Shown here: piece by piece, positions 36,243 to 43,929 of the stretch | How positions within the stretch are numbered: position 1 is the first letter of the stretch | Layout of the letters: each line of letters begins with the position of its first letter | Assembly (NCBI GenBank): GCA_016795485.1 | Contig: JAEUHM010000011.1 | Span: 1 to 64,000, forward strand | Reading direction: 5' to 3' | Source of the DNA: Verrucomicrobiaceae bacterium | GTDB lineage: Bacteria; Verrucomicrobiota; Verrucomicrobiia; Verrucomicrobiales; Verrucomicrobiaceae | Length of the DNA stretch: 64,000 nucleotides | Notes under the pieces: model-generated | Told to the model about the DNA's origin: nothing | The model's input: only the letters and a program-made list of their open reading frames with translations | Database searches by the model: none | Translations under genes and position numbers: made by a program

Positions 36243-36408
36243 CCTCCGTGCCCTCAGTGCTCTCCGTGCGAAACCTAGCTGTGCTTGGCTCGCACGGAGG
36301 ACTCGGAGATCACGGAGGTAGGAATGGCAACAGAATGAAGGCAAAAGAATAACAAATAGGCCCAACCAACGAAGCCATTCTGCTGTCACCCATTCTGTTG
36401 CCATCTAA
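36243..36408. repeat. Intergenic palindromic repeat element, copy C
   Basis: Starts CCTCCGTGCCCTCAGTGCTC like copy A, with the same CGCACGGAGGACTCGGAG right arm. The second module is 'GGAATGGCAACAGAATG' with 'CATTCTGTTGCCATC'. Compensating changes (AAC/GTT) in the stem suggest that the fold is maintained. It is 59 bp from copy B in the same orientation. Confidence 0.85.
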
Positions 36409-36448
36409 ACACCTTTCCACCTCGGACGGAGGATGACCCCATTTCCAG

Positions 36449-37480
36449 CTATGGCTCCGTCACAGGCGGTGGGCTGTTCCATCGTTCTTTACCGTCCTTT
36501 GGTGCCGGAAAAAGGTTCTTCTTCGGGTCAAACTCCAAGTTCCGGTCATTCGGCGTGGGGTTGTAGTGGTACTGGAACTTGATCACTCCTTCTCCTCCCC
36601 ACTCGATGCCACGGTGCACTTTGGCGTAGTTGGCGGAGATGATCTTGCCGTCTTTGTCCACTTTGGTGCGAACCCGCAAAAACAGATGTCTTTTGGGGGC
36701 ATTCGGTTGATGCATCACCTTATGGCTGGGCTTCTCGTTGATTGCTGGCCCTGCTACCACGGTATCCCGCCAACTCATGGACGGCAAATAGCCAGTCTCG
36801 GGCGCTAAATATGGCATGAGCAGTGCGCTTGGGAGATCCTTTGATGAGTCGTGGATGATGAGCCCATCCAAAGGATTGGAAAAGGTAACGGTGAACTTTG
36901 CGTCTCGGATTAGCCCAGTCTTCTCTGGGAAGTAACGATTCGTCAAAGTAAACACCAAATCCGCCACCATGCCCTTGCCATGCGGTGCCACCCAATCCCC
37001 CACATCCATGTCGTAAGAGCACTGATCAGCGGGAAGGTCTAACCAAGCGGCATTAGCGGCCTCAACTCTTTTTGCGAAAAGAGGAATTGCGTTGAGTTTT
37101 CGCTTCAAGAGGATCGGCAGCACTTGCTGGGTGGGTTGCCACATGCCTGCTCTTGCGGTGATGCTTTTAAACGAGGTCGCTCCGTTGTAATAGCCCTCTT
37201 TCCGGGCTATGATGACCAGTTCACAACGGCTCGTCTTTTCAGAAAGAGCAGCTTTGCCATTCGCTCCCGTTGTTACGTCAATCATCTTATACTTGTCTTG
37301 ACCAAATGTACCTCCGCCCGGCTTCCAGTAATCGAACATTTGTGTGCTGATGATCGCACCTTCAACAGGCATTCCGATGTCATCTTCAACATCAAAAGTT
37401 AGCGAAACGGCAGCTCTATCTTGGCACGACGCGGATGGAAGCGATAGAACTATGGCGAGTAATGTTGCAAAATATTTCAT
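36449..37480 (-). CDS. Secreted hypothetical protein with N-terminal carboxypeptidase-regulatory-like (Ig-like) domain
   Basis: 343 aa with a signal peptide ('MKYFATLLAIVLSLPSASC'). The Cys at the end could make it a lipoprotein, but the residues before it (S-A-S) are not a good lipobox. Residues about 25-125 look like a CarboxypepD_reg-type beta-sandwich ('VSLTFDVEDDIGMPVEGAIISTQ' region, 'TGANGKAALSEKT'). The rest is a unique beta-rich domain with no recognisable motif. It stands alone next to repeat copy C. Confidence 0.7.
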   Translation of the reverse strand: MKYFATLLAIVLSLPSASCQDRAAVSLTFDVEDDIGMPVEGAIISTQMFDYWKPGGGTFGQDKYKMIDVTTGANGKAALSEKTSRCELVIIARKEGYYNGATSFKSITARAGMWQPTQQVLPILLKRKLNAIPLFAKRVEAANAAWLDLPADQCSYDMDVGDWVAPHGKGMVADLVFTLTNRYFPEKTGLIRDAKFTVTFSNPLDGLIIHDSSKDLPSALLMPYLAPETGYLPSMSWRDTVVAGPAINEKPSHKVMHQPNAPKRHLFLRVRTKVDKDGKIISANYAKVHRGIEWGGEGVIKFQYHYNPTPNDRNLEFDPKKNLFPAPKDGKERWNSPPPVTEP

Positions 37481-37589
37481 AAAACTACCTGAGATATCCT
37501 AGGTCGAGCCAGCGAGAAAAAAGTCTGTGATTGTACCGCAGTGGAAAATGGGGGTCATGGTTGGAATCTTGACATGACATTTTTGGTTC

Positions 37590-38375
37590 TCAGTTCCGCT
37601 GGAAGACGTGGACGGCACAGGTGCCGTCGGTGGTGCAGGACTCTTGGAGCTCGTTGAAGCCTAGTTGCTTGATTCGGCTGACTAAGGACTCGGGGGTGTG
37701 GGTGGCGTGGGGATGGATCTCGATGACCAAGAGCTTTGCTTGGGCGAGTTGATCGCAAGGGCCTTGGAAGAGGTCGTATTCGGCACCTTCGATGTCGATT
37801 TTGCAGAGGTCGATGTCGCCACTGCCGAGACTTTCGTCGATGATGGTGTTCAGGGTCTTGGTGGGCAGTGTGGCGGAGTGGCCGGATGATCCACCACCGT
37901 AGATGCTGTCGGCAGTGCTGCCTTTGCCCAAGCTGACGACGATCTCGCCGTCTTCCTTGTAGGCTGCGGCATTGAGAAGGCGGATGCCGGAGAATCCTAG
38001 ATTGCGGTGGATGTTGAAGTGAAGTCGCAGAAAGGTGTTGGGGTTCATCTCCACGCAGGCGAGTTGCCCAAGTTTGAATCCCTCTGCTGCTAAACTGAGA
38101 GCGAGGCCGCCGCCGTTGGCACCAAGATCGAGCACTCTGAGTGGACGGTCGCGTGGCAGCCATTTGAAGTACCTGGAATACATGTCGCCGGTGAGACATG
38201 CCCGGGTGCCGTGTTGATCTCCACCATCGTGATCAATCAAAATGTCCATGCCTTTGCACCGATAAACGGTGAGGCCTTGCTTACGGAAGAAGAGCCGATT
38301 GACGAACAGGGCGACTGGATTGTCGAACTTAAAGAGCTCGCTAAGTCCGCTGAGGAGATGAGAGAGCTTGCTCAT
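37590..38375 (-). CDS. FkbM-family SAM-dependent methyltransferase
   Basis: 261 aa from the ATG at 38375. The reading frame extends 5 codons upstream to a TTG that overlaps the ABC gene. SAM motif I is 'LRVLDLGANGGGLALSLA', followed by 'ACVEMNPNTF', 'DIDLCKIDIEGAEYDLFQG' and 'KLLVIEIHPHA', all typical of FkbM methyltransferases that O-methylate glycans or antibiotics. It follows the MsbA-like exporter by 7 bp, which suggests a role in modifying an exported glycolipid or polysaccharide. Confidence 0.9.
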   Translation of the reverse strand: MSKLSHLLSGLSELFKFDNPVALFVNRLFFRKQGLTVYRCKGMDILIDHDGGDQHGTRACLTGDMYSRYFKWLPRDRPLRVLDLGANGGGLALSLAAEGFKLGQLACVEMNPNTFLRLHFNIHRNLGFSGIRLLNAAAYKEDGEIVVSLGKGSTADSIYGGGSSGHSATLPTKTLNTIIDESLGSGDIDLCKIDIEGAEYDLFQGPCDQLAQAKLLVIEIHPHATHTPESLVSRIKQLGFNELQESCTTDGTCAVHVFQRN

Positions 38376-38382
38376 CTGAAGT

Positions 38383-40194
38383 TCAACCAAGCTGGAGCTT
38401 AGCGAGGGTGGCGTAGAGGTTGCTGCCGTGGGCCATGAGTTCTTCGTGCGTGCCGCGCTCCATGATGGTGCCGGCGGATAGGACGAGGATTTGATCGGCA
38501 GTTCTAACGGTGGAGAGGCGGTGGGCGATGATGATGCTGGTGCGGTTCTGCATCAGCTTATCGAGAGCTTCTTGAACGAGGCGCTCGCTTTCAGCATCGA
38601 GTGACGAAGTGGCTTCATCCAGCACGAGGATGGCGGGATCTGCGAGGATGGCGCGTGCAATGGCGATGCGTTGGCGTTGTCCGCCTGAAAGCTGGGTGCC
38701 GCGCTCGCCGACGAGTGTTTCATACCCATTGGGAAGTGCGCGAATGAAGCTGTCGGCGTTGGCTTGACGTGCTGCGGACTCGATTTCCTCTGGAGTGGCC
38801 AGTGGCTTGCCATAGGCGATGTTTTCCCGAATGGTGCCGCCAAAGAGGAGGACCTCCTGAGGCACGAGGGCGAGGTTTTTTCGCAGATGGGCCAGCGGCA
38901 TGGCGTTGATGGGATGACCGTCGATGAGGATCTGGCCGCTGGTGGGATCGTAGAAGCGGAATAACAAAGAAATGGCGGTGGACTTGCCTGAGCCACTGGG
39001 GCCTACGAGGGCGATGCGCTGTCCAGCACGTGCGGTGAAGGAGAAATCCTGAAGCACGATGGCCTCTGGCCGCGTGGGATAGGCAAAGCAGATGTTCTTC
39101 ATCTCGATCTGACCTTTGAGACGAGGAATGGCGGAATCTGGCGAGGTGGCGGTGTCTTCTTCCACAGGCTCGCTCAAAATCTCCCGCACCCGATCCGTAG
39201 CGCCGAGCGCGCGCTGAAACTGGGCGAGGAGATCGGGTAGCTGACCAAAGGACTGCACGACGATGGCGCTGAAGAGGGCGAACATGGTGAGCTCTGAGCG
39301 GGCGAGCTCTTCTGTGCTGATCATTTTTACCGCGAACCAAGCAACACAGCCTAACGCGACACTGAAGGAGAAGATGATGAAGGCGATAAAGAGCGCTCTC
39401 GGCACGGCAGCATGGAGAGCGGTGCCGAGGTATTGAGTGATGGCGGAGCGATAGCGGCCTTGCTCATGGGTCTCGTTGGCAAAGGCCTTGACGGAGGTGA
39501 TGGCTTGCAGTGCCTCATCCACCACGACTTGGGAGGCAGCGAGTTCATCCTGGGAGCGGCGGGTTAGCTTGCGGATGCGAGCACCGAAGATGGCGATGAG
39601 CACCATGACGACGGGCAGAGTGCCTAGCATGAACAGGGCGAGCTTTACCGAGATGGTGAGAATGAAGATGACGGCGGTGGTGAGCATGACGCCGTGCCGA
39701 ATGAGCATGGGGATGGTGAGAACCAAGGTGTCCCGCACGGACTCGACGTCATTTGCGATGCGGGAGGCGAGCTCGCCCGAGCGCCGTGCGTTCAAGATGC
39801 CCATGGGGAGGCGCACGATGCGTGAAAAGAGATCGACGCGGAGATTGGACAGGGCGCGCTCTGCGGCCTTGGCAAAGAGCTGGATGCGCCAGAAGGCGAT
39901 GAATGCCTGAGTGGCTGCCAGCGCGATGAGCATCTTGAGCTTGGTGCCGGCTTCTGCCATGAGCGCGTCACCGGTTTTGCCCTCCAGGGCAGGTGCTACG
40001 AGCTCACCGACGTATTTGACGAAGAGCGCGGTGAGAAAGGCCGTGATGGCGAGGGCGATGAGTGCCGGGATGAACACGCCCCGATGTGGCCGGAGGTAGG
40101 TGTAGAAGAATCCAGCTCCTTTCCATGAGTCTTTGCTCCAGAGCTTGAGTTTGGGCGCGGTGGTGTCGGCGGATTTGTCCTTTTGTCTGGGCAT
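38383..40194 (-). CDS. MsbA-like ABC exporter (fused membrane and ATPase domains)
   Basis: 603 aa half-transporter. Six membrane segments lie in about residues 38-330. The ATPase domain follows with Walker A 'GPSGSGKST', the Q-loop region 'LALVPQEVLLFGG', signature 'LSGGQRQRIAIARAI', Walker B 'ILVLDEATS' and the switch His in 'IIAHRLSTV'. It forms a homodimer. The closest families are lipid A or multidrug exporters. The gene order ABC exporter then FkbM methyltransferase, with a 7-bp gap, points to lipid-linked glycan export; the substrate is not known. Confidence 0.93.
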   Translation of the reverse strand: MPRQKDKSADTTAPKLKLWSKDSWKGAGFFYTYLRPHRGVFIPALIALAITAFLTALFVKYVGELVAPALEGKTGDALMAEAGTKLKMLIALAATQAFIAFWRIQLFAKAAERALSNLRVDLFSRIVRLPMGILNARRSGELASRIANDVESVRDTLVLTIPMLIRHGVMLTTAVIFILTISVKLALFMLGTLPVVMVLIAIFGARIRKLTRRSQDELAASQVVVDEALQAITSVKAFANETHEQGRYRSAITQYLGTALHAAVPRALFIAFIIFSFSVALGCVAWFAVKMISTEELARSELTMFALFSAIVVQSFGQLPDLLAQFQRALGATDRVREILSEPVEEDTATSPDSAIPRLKGQIEMKNICFAYPTRPEAIVLQDFSFTARAGQRIALVGPSGSGKSTAISLLFRFYDPTSGQILIDGHPINAMPLAHLRKNLALVPQEVLLFGGTIRENIAYGKPLATPEEIESAARQANADSFIRALPNGYETLVGERGTQLSGGQRQRIAIARAILADPAILVLDEATSSLDAESERLVQEALDKLMQNRTSIIIAHRLSTVRTADQILVLSAGTIMERGTHEELMAHGSNLYATLAKLQLG

Positions 40195-40233
40195 CGCTCG
40201 GTGGTTGGGGGCGGAGGGCTAGTTTTGAATGGA

Positions 40234-42384
40234 CTACCACTGCACGGCAGACCAGCGCTTGGTGGGCTCGTCGGTCAGCTCCAGCACGCTGAGACTGCCT
40301 GCGTCCTGCGGAAGTCTTGCGTTCTCGTTGAGTGAGTAGCTGAGGCCTGGAGGGAATCCTGCCACGACGCCCTCGCCTGCCTGGCGGTAGAACTGAAGGG
40401 TGAGATTGATGCCGAGGTGGGAGTTGCCATTGCCTGGAGTGAAGTCGTGAAGGTAGAGGTAACTGCGGGGCACGACCCATGTGACGCGTCTCTGGCCATT
40501 GGCACCACTTTGCAGACGAATGGTCATGGCACCTGGATCAAACTCTGCGGCATAGCCATTGCCAAAAGCCCAAGGCGAAAGCTTGGAGGTCTCGCCATAG
40601 CCATCTGCCACGCCTAGGCGATAGCGCACGGGCTCCACGGCACCGGGCTTGAGGCGCTTGTCGAACGAGCGGGCATCTAAAGACAATGAGGACACAAGGG
40701 CGGTGCCCATCTCGTCGTCCTCCAGCGGCACCGCGCTGATGTCTACGGTGAGGTAGAGTGCCGTCGAGTCTGCAAGGCAGCGGAGTGGCAGCCCTGGACC
40801 TGCATTTTTGCCTTTGGCCTTGGTGGTAAGCGGGATGTTCTGCTTGAGGCCCATGTGGCGGGCAAACTCGATCTTTGCGATCTTAGCCAATGTCTGAGTA
40901 CCTGCGGTGACGGTGACTTTCACCTGACTCACCTTCCGCAGCGTCTCTGCCGTGTCGGGTAAGGGAAGCTCAATGGGTAGAGCGGTAGGCCCTGGAGGTA
41001 GATCAACGGTGCCAGTGAGTTTCACTGCATCCATCTCAGCGGTCCACTTGGCACCTGGAATGGGAGCGCCCGTGCTGTTGGTGACGATGTTGGAGAGCTT
41101 GACGCTCTTCTCCACCGAGTACTGGCTACGGGGTGGAAGCCGCAAGGTCACAGGACTGACGGATGCGGCTAGGTCTTCGATGCGAATCGTCGATCCATTG
41201 CTCACAAGCACTGGCAAATGCTGCATGCCATCGGTGAAGATGGGTTCTGCGGAAGCTGCATCGCGCTTGTAAGTGACTTCAGCTTTGTAGCTCTTGCCTG
41301 GCTTCACGAGGCCTTCTGGAGAGGCGTCTTGGGGCAGCCAGCCGGATGGCACCAAGGGCAACACCATGATGGGGAGAGGTTCGGTGCCGGGGTTTTGCAC
41401 GGAGAACTTGAGCACGAAAGTATCTGGGTCAGAGAACTGAACAGTGCTCTTCCGGACGTTCCATGGCGCGACTGGTGCTCCATCCAGCAGAGCGCGGAAG
41501 ATTTGTCTGCCTAACAAACGATGTAGTGTGGGCTGTGGCAGAGTTTGATTCTCCACGGGCCAGCGGAAGTGATTCAAGTAGGCCTCCATGGCACCTTCGA
41601 ACACATCTTCCGGCACTGGAGCTGTACCAGGATCAAGCGGCGGCAGGCGCATGATGGCCTGGAGATCACCCAGATCGACAAACGCGCACTTCCGAAGTGC
41701 GGCGACTCGGGCAAGCTCGATGGCGTAAGGGCGAGTGGCTGCTAGACCGCGCTCCACTGGCTCCGTAGCGATGAGTGTGGGGCTGGTAATGATCACGTCT
41801 GCTCCTGCGGCTTGCGCGGACTTTACTAAGTCATCCACAATGTCTCCGAAGTGAGCGGGTTCGTAGTTGGCCGCTGTTTCAGCCGAGCCGTACCCGATGA
41901 TGACTAAATCCGGTGCGGGGTTCTTTCCCAGAGCTTCCCACATGGGGCCTCCGTCTAGCGCGAGGCGACCACGCCCTGCGAGACTTCTGAGAGTGATCTC
42001 GTCTCCTGAAAGCGGCAGTCGTTTGGCGGGATGCTTGCCTGCGGGCTTTACAACTCTAACGCCACCGGCATAGAAAAACTGGCCTGCGAGCAACTCCAAA
42101 AACTCAGCGGGATAGGCGAGCAGGACATTGCCAGCGTTTTGATCAAAGCCACCGCCACCTGCGACTTCGTCCCCAAGAACGACCGCGTGAAAGGGTAGTC
42201 GCTTCTCTAGCTTGGGCAGGGATTTGGGCAAGACGGCAGCGAGTCTAGTGCGCTGCTCTGGACTGAGATCGAAGTCATTCTTCCGCGCTTCTTGCGCTGT
42301 GGAGAAGCCGATGGCGGCAAGTCCCATGAGGGCAGGAAGAAGCCAAGCAAGCTGCAGGGTTCTTGAGGGAAGGCGTGGAAACAT
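40234..42384 (-). CDS. Secreted SGNH-hydrolase-like protein lacking the catalytic serine, with C-terminal beta domains
   Basis: 716 aa with a signal peptide (to about residue 30, 'AAIGFSTAQ'). Residues about 60-285 follow the SGNH/GDSL fold pattern: block I 'HAVVLGDEVAGG', block III-like 'LVIIGYGSAETA' and a C-terminal 'AYLNHFRWP'. The GDS serine is replaced by Glu (G71-D72-E73), so esterase activity is doubtful. From about 330 the protein is beta-sandwich-rich ('KFSVQNPGTEPLPIMVLPLV', 'DLPPGPTALPIELPLPD'), and the end resembles a carbohydrate-binding or sugar-binding-like sheet. It lies 39 bp upstream of the ABC exporter gene on the same strand. Confidence 0.7.
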   Translation of the reverse strand: MFPRLPSRTLQLAWLLPALMGLAAIGFSTAQEARKNDFDLSPEQRTRLAAVLPKSLPKLEKRLPFHAVVLGDEVAGGGGFDQNAGNVLLAYPAEFLELLAGQFFYAGGVRVVKPAGKHPAKRLPLSGDEITLRSLAGRGRLALDGGPMWEALGKNPAPDLVIIGYGSAETAANYEPAHFGDIVDDLVKSAQAAGADVIITSPTLIATEPVERGLAATRPYAIELARVAALRKCAFVDLGDLQAIMRLPPLDPGTAPVPEDVFEGAMEAYLNHFRWPVENQTLPQPTLHRLLGRQIFRALLDGAPVAPWNVRKSTVQFSDPDTFVLKFSVQNPGTEPLPIMVLPLVPSGWLPQDASPEGLVKPGKSYKAEVTYKRDAASAEPIFTDGMQHLPVLVSNGSTIRIEDLAASVSPVTLRLPPRSQYSVEKSVKLSNIVTNSTGAPIPGAKWTAEMDAVKLTGTVDLPPGPTALPIELPLPDTAETLRKVSQVKVTVTAGTQTLAKIAKIEFARHMGLKQNIPLTTKAKGKNAGPGLPLRCLADSTALYLTVDISAVPLEDDEMGTALVSSLSLDARSFDKRLKPGAVEPVRYRLGVADGYGETSKLSPWAFGNGYAAEFDPGAMTIRLQSGANGQRRVTWVVPRSYLYLHDFTPGNGNSHLGINLTLQFYRQAGEGVVAGFPPGLSYSLNENARLPQDAGSLSVLELTDEPTKRWSAVQW

Positions 42385-42453
42385 GACTGACCGTCTACAT
42401 GGCGAGCGGCCTATTCATTTCCACAAGGATTTCAAAGGCAGCAGGCTGCTCAA

Positions 42454-43812
42454 TCAATCTCTCAGAGCCACCGCTGGATCCACCCGTGCTGCAAAGTAAG
42501 CAGGGATAAGCGCGCCAATCAGGCAGAGCACAATGGAGGTGCTACAAATGATAAGGATGTCTGCTGGAACCGTGTGAGATGGAATGGAAGGGAGATGGTA
42601 GACGGCTTGGTCAAAAATCCGAATGCCAAAAGCGTCTGCCATGAACTCACGGATGTCATTGCGGAAGTAGAGCACGAGCTTGCCACCAATGTAGCCCAGC
42701 AAGGTGCCCACCGAGGCCACGATGAGGCCCTGAAGCACAAATATGCCCACGATTTGTCTCACCCGTGCGCCCATGGAGCTGAGCATGCCAATTTCGCGGC
42801 GCTTTTGCACCGTGACGGTGATGGTGGTGTTGGCCACAGAGAAGGCTGCTACCAGAGAGACGAGCGCCAGCACCATGAACATCATCGCCTTCTCCTGAGC
42901 GACAGCACTGAGGCGCTGCCAGTGGCGGTCCATCCAACTATTGGCAGACCAGTCAAAGGGCAGCACCTGGGCATTCATCAAATCGCCAAGGAAGACATCT
43001 GCCGTCATCGCATCGTGGACCTCCAGACCAATGCCATGCACACGGCCACTGAGTTCAAAAAGCTCCTGTCCCACATGAAGAGGGATGAAGGCGCGGTAGC
43101 CCGTCTCCTCGCCTTTCAGGATGCCCGTGACAATCACTGGCAATGGCGTGACGAGGACCCGGGTGTCTTCATCCAGCTTCTTCTTCTCTTCTTCACTGAG
43201 TTTCTCTGAGTTCGCTTTCTCGGCATTGGCCACAGCGGCCTTGAGATTGCCAGGAGAGTAGATGTCGATGGTGTCTCCGATGCGAATGCCGTGCTGATTG
43301 GCGAGTTGGTCGCTGATGACGATGGAGTCGATCTCCAAATCGAACCCGCTCGCGGTTTCACCTTCCCGAGGCTCGACAAAATGCTCCGAGAGCTTCTTCA
43401 CCATGGCCTCTGAGCCCTTGGCCCTCATCCCATAGATCTCCACAGGAGCGGGGTCAGTCTTGGTCTTGATGAACGACAAACCTGACACAAACGGAGTGGC
43501 TGATACCACTGCCGACATCTTCTCGACTTGGGCCATGACATCCTGCCATTTCGAGGGCTTTGGGTAGTCGTCGATTGACTCGCCCTTCTCAGGGACTGGA
43601 GGGGCATCTTGCAGCAGCAGGACGTGGGGCTCGAAGCCGATGAGCATCTTTTTGAACTCAATCTCGAAACCCTTCATGACCGACATCACCACAATGAGCA
43701 CGCCAACACCCAGCATGATGCCCAGGACCGACAAAAGCGTGATCACCGAGACGAAAGAGCGCTTCGGCTGGAGGTAGCGGAGCGCAAGAAACAAGCTGGC
43801 GTTGTTGATCAT
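42454..43812 (-). CDS. LolC/LolE-like lipoprotein-releasing ABC permease
   Basis: 452 aa from the ATG at 43812 ('MINNASLFLALRYLQPKRSF'), matching the usual LolC/E N-terminus ('ALRYL...K..F'). One N-terminal membrane helix ('LGIMLGVGVLIVVMSVMKGFE') is followed by a large periplasmic domain (about 55-300) and three C-terminal helices with the FtsX-type pattern ('REIGMLSSMGARVRQIVGIFVLQGLIVASVGTLLGYIGG' region). It works with a LolD ATPase to extract lipoproteins from the inner membrane; no lolD is in this window. It belongs functionally with lnt at 19891. Confidence 0.9.
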   Translation of the reverse strand: MINNASLFLALRYLQPKRSFVSVITLLSVLGIMLGVGVLIVVMSVMKGFEIEFKKMLIGFEPHVLLLQDAPPVPEKGESIDDYPKPSKWQDVMAQVEKMSAVVSATPFVSGLSFIKTKTDPAPVEIYGMRAKGSEAMVKKLSEHFVEPREGETASGFDLEIDSIVISDQLANQHGIRIGDTIDIYSPGNLKAAVANAEKANSEKLSEEEKKKLDEDTRVLVTPLPVIVTGILKGEETGYRAFIPLHVGQELFELSGRVHGIGLEVHDAMTADVFLGDLMNAQVLPFDWSANSWMDRHWQRLSAVAQEKAMMFMVLALVSLVAAFSVANTTITVTVQKRREIGMLSSMGARVRQIVGIFVLQGLIVASVGTLLGYIGGKLVLYFRNDIREFMADAFGIRIFDQAVYHLPSIPSHTVPADILIICSTSIVLCLIGALIPAYFAARVDPAVALRD

Positions 43813-43929
43813 GGCCGGAGACATACCACGGGCCGGAGAGGGCCGCAAAAGCATATCCGGCAACCCAGAAATCCCAGGAGAACGACGGGAAACGCATTGT
43901 TGTATTTATGGCCGCTGCTATATTTTCGG

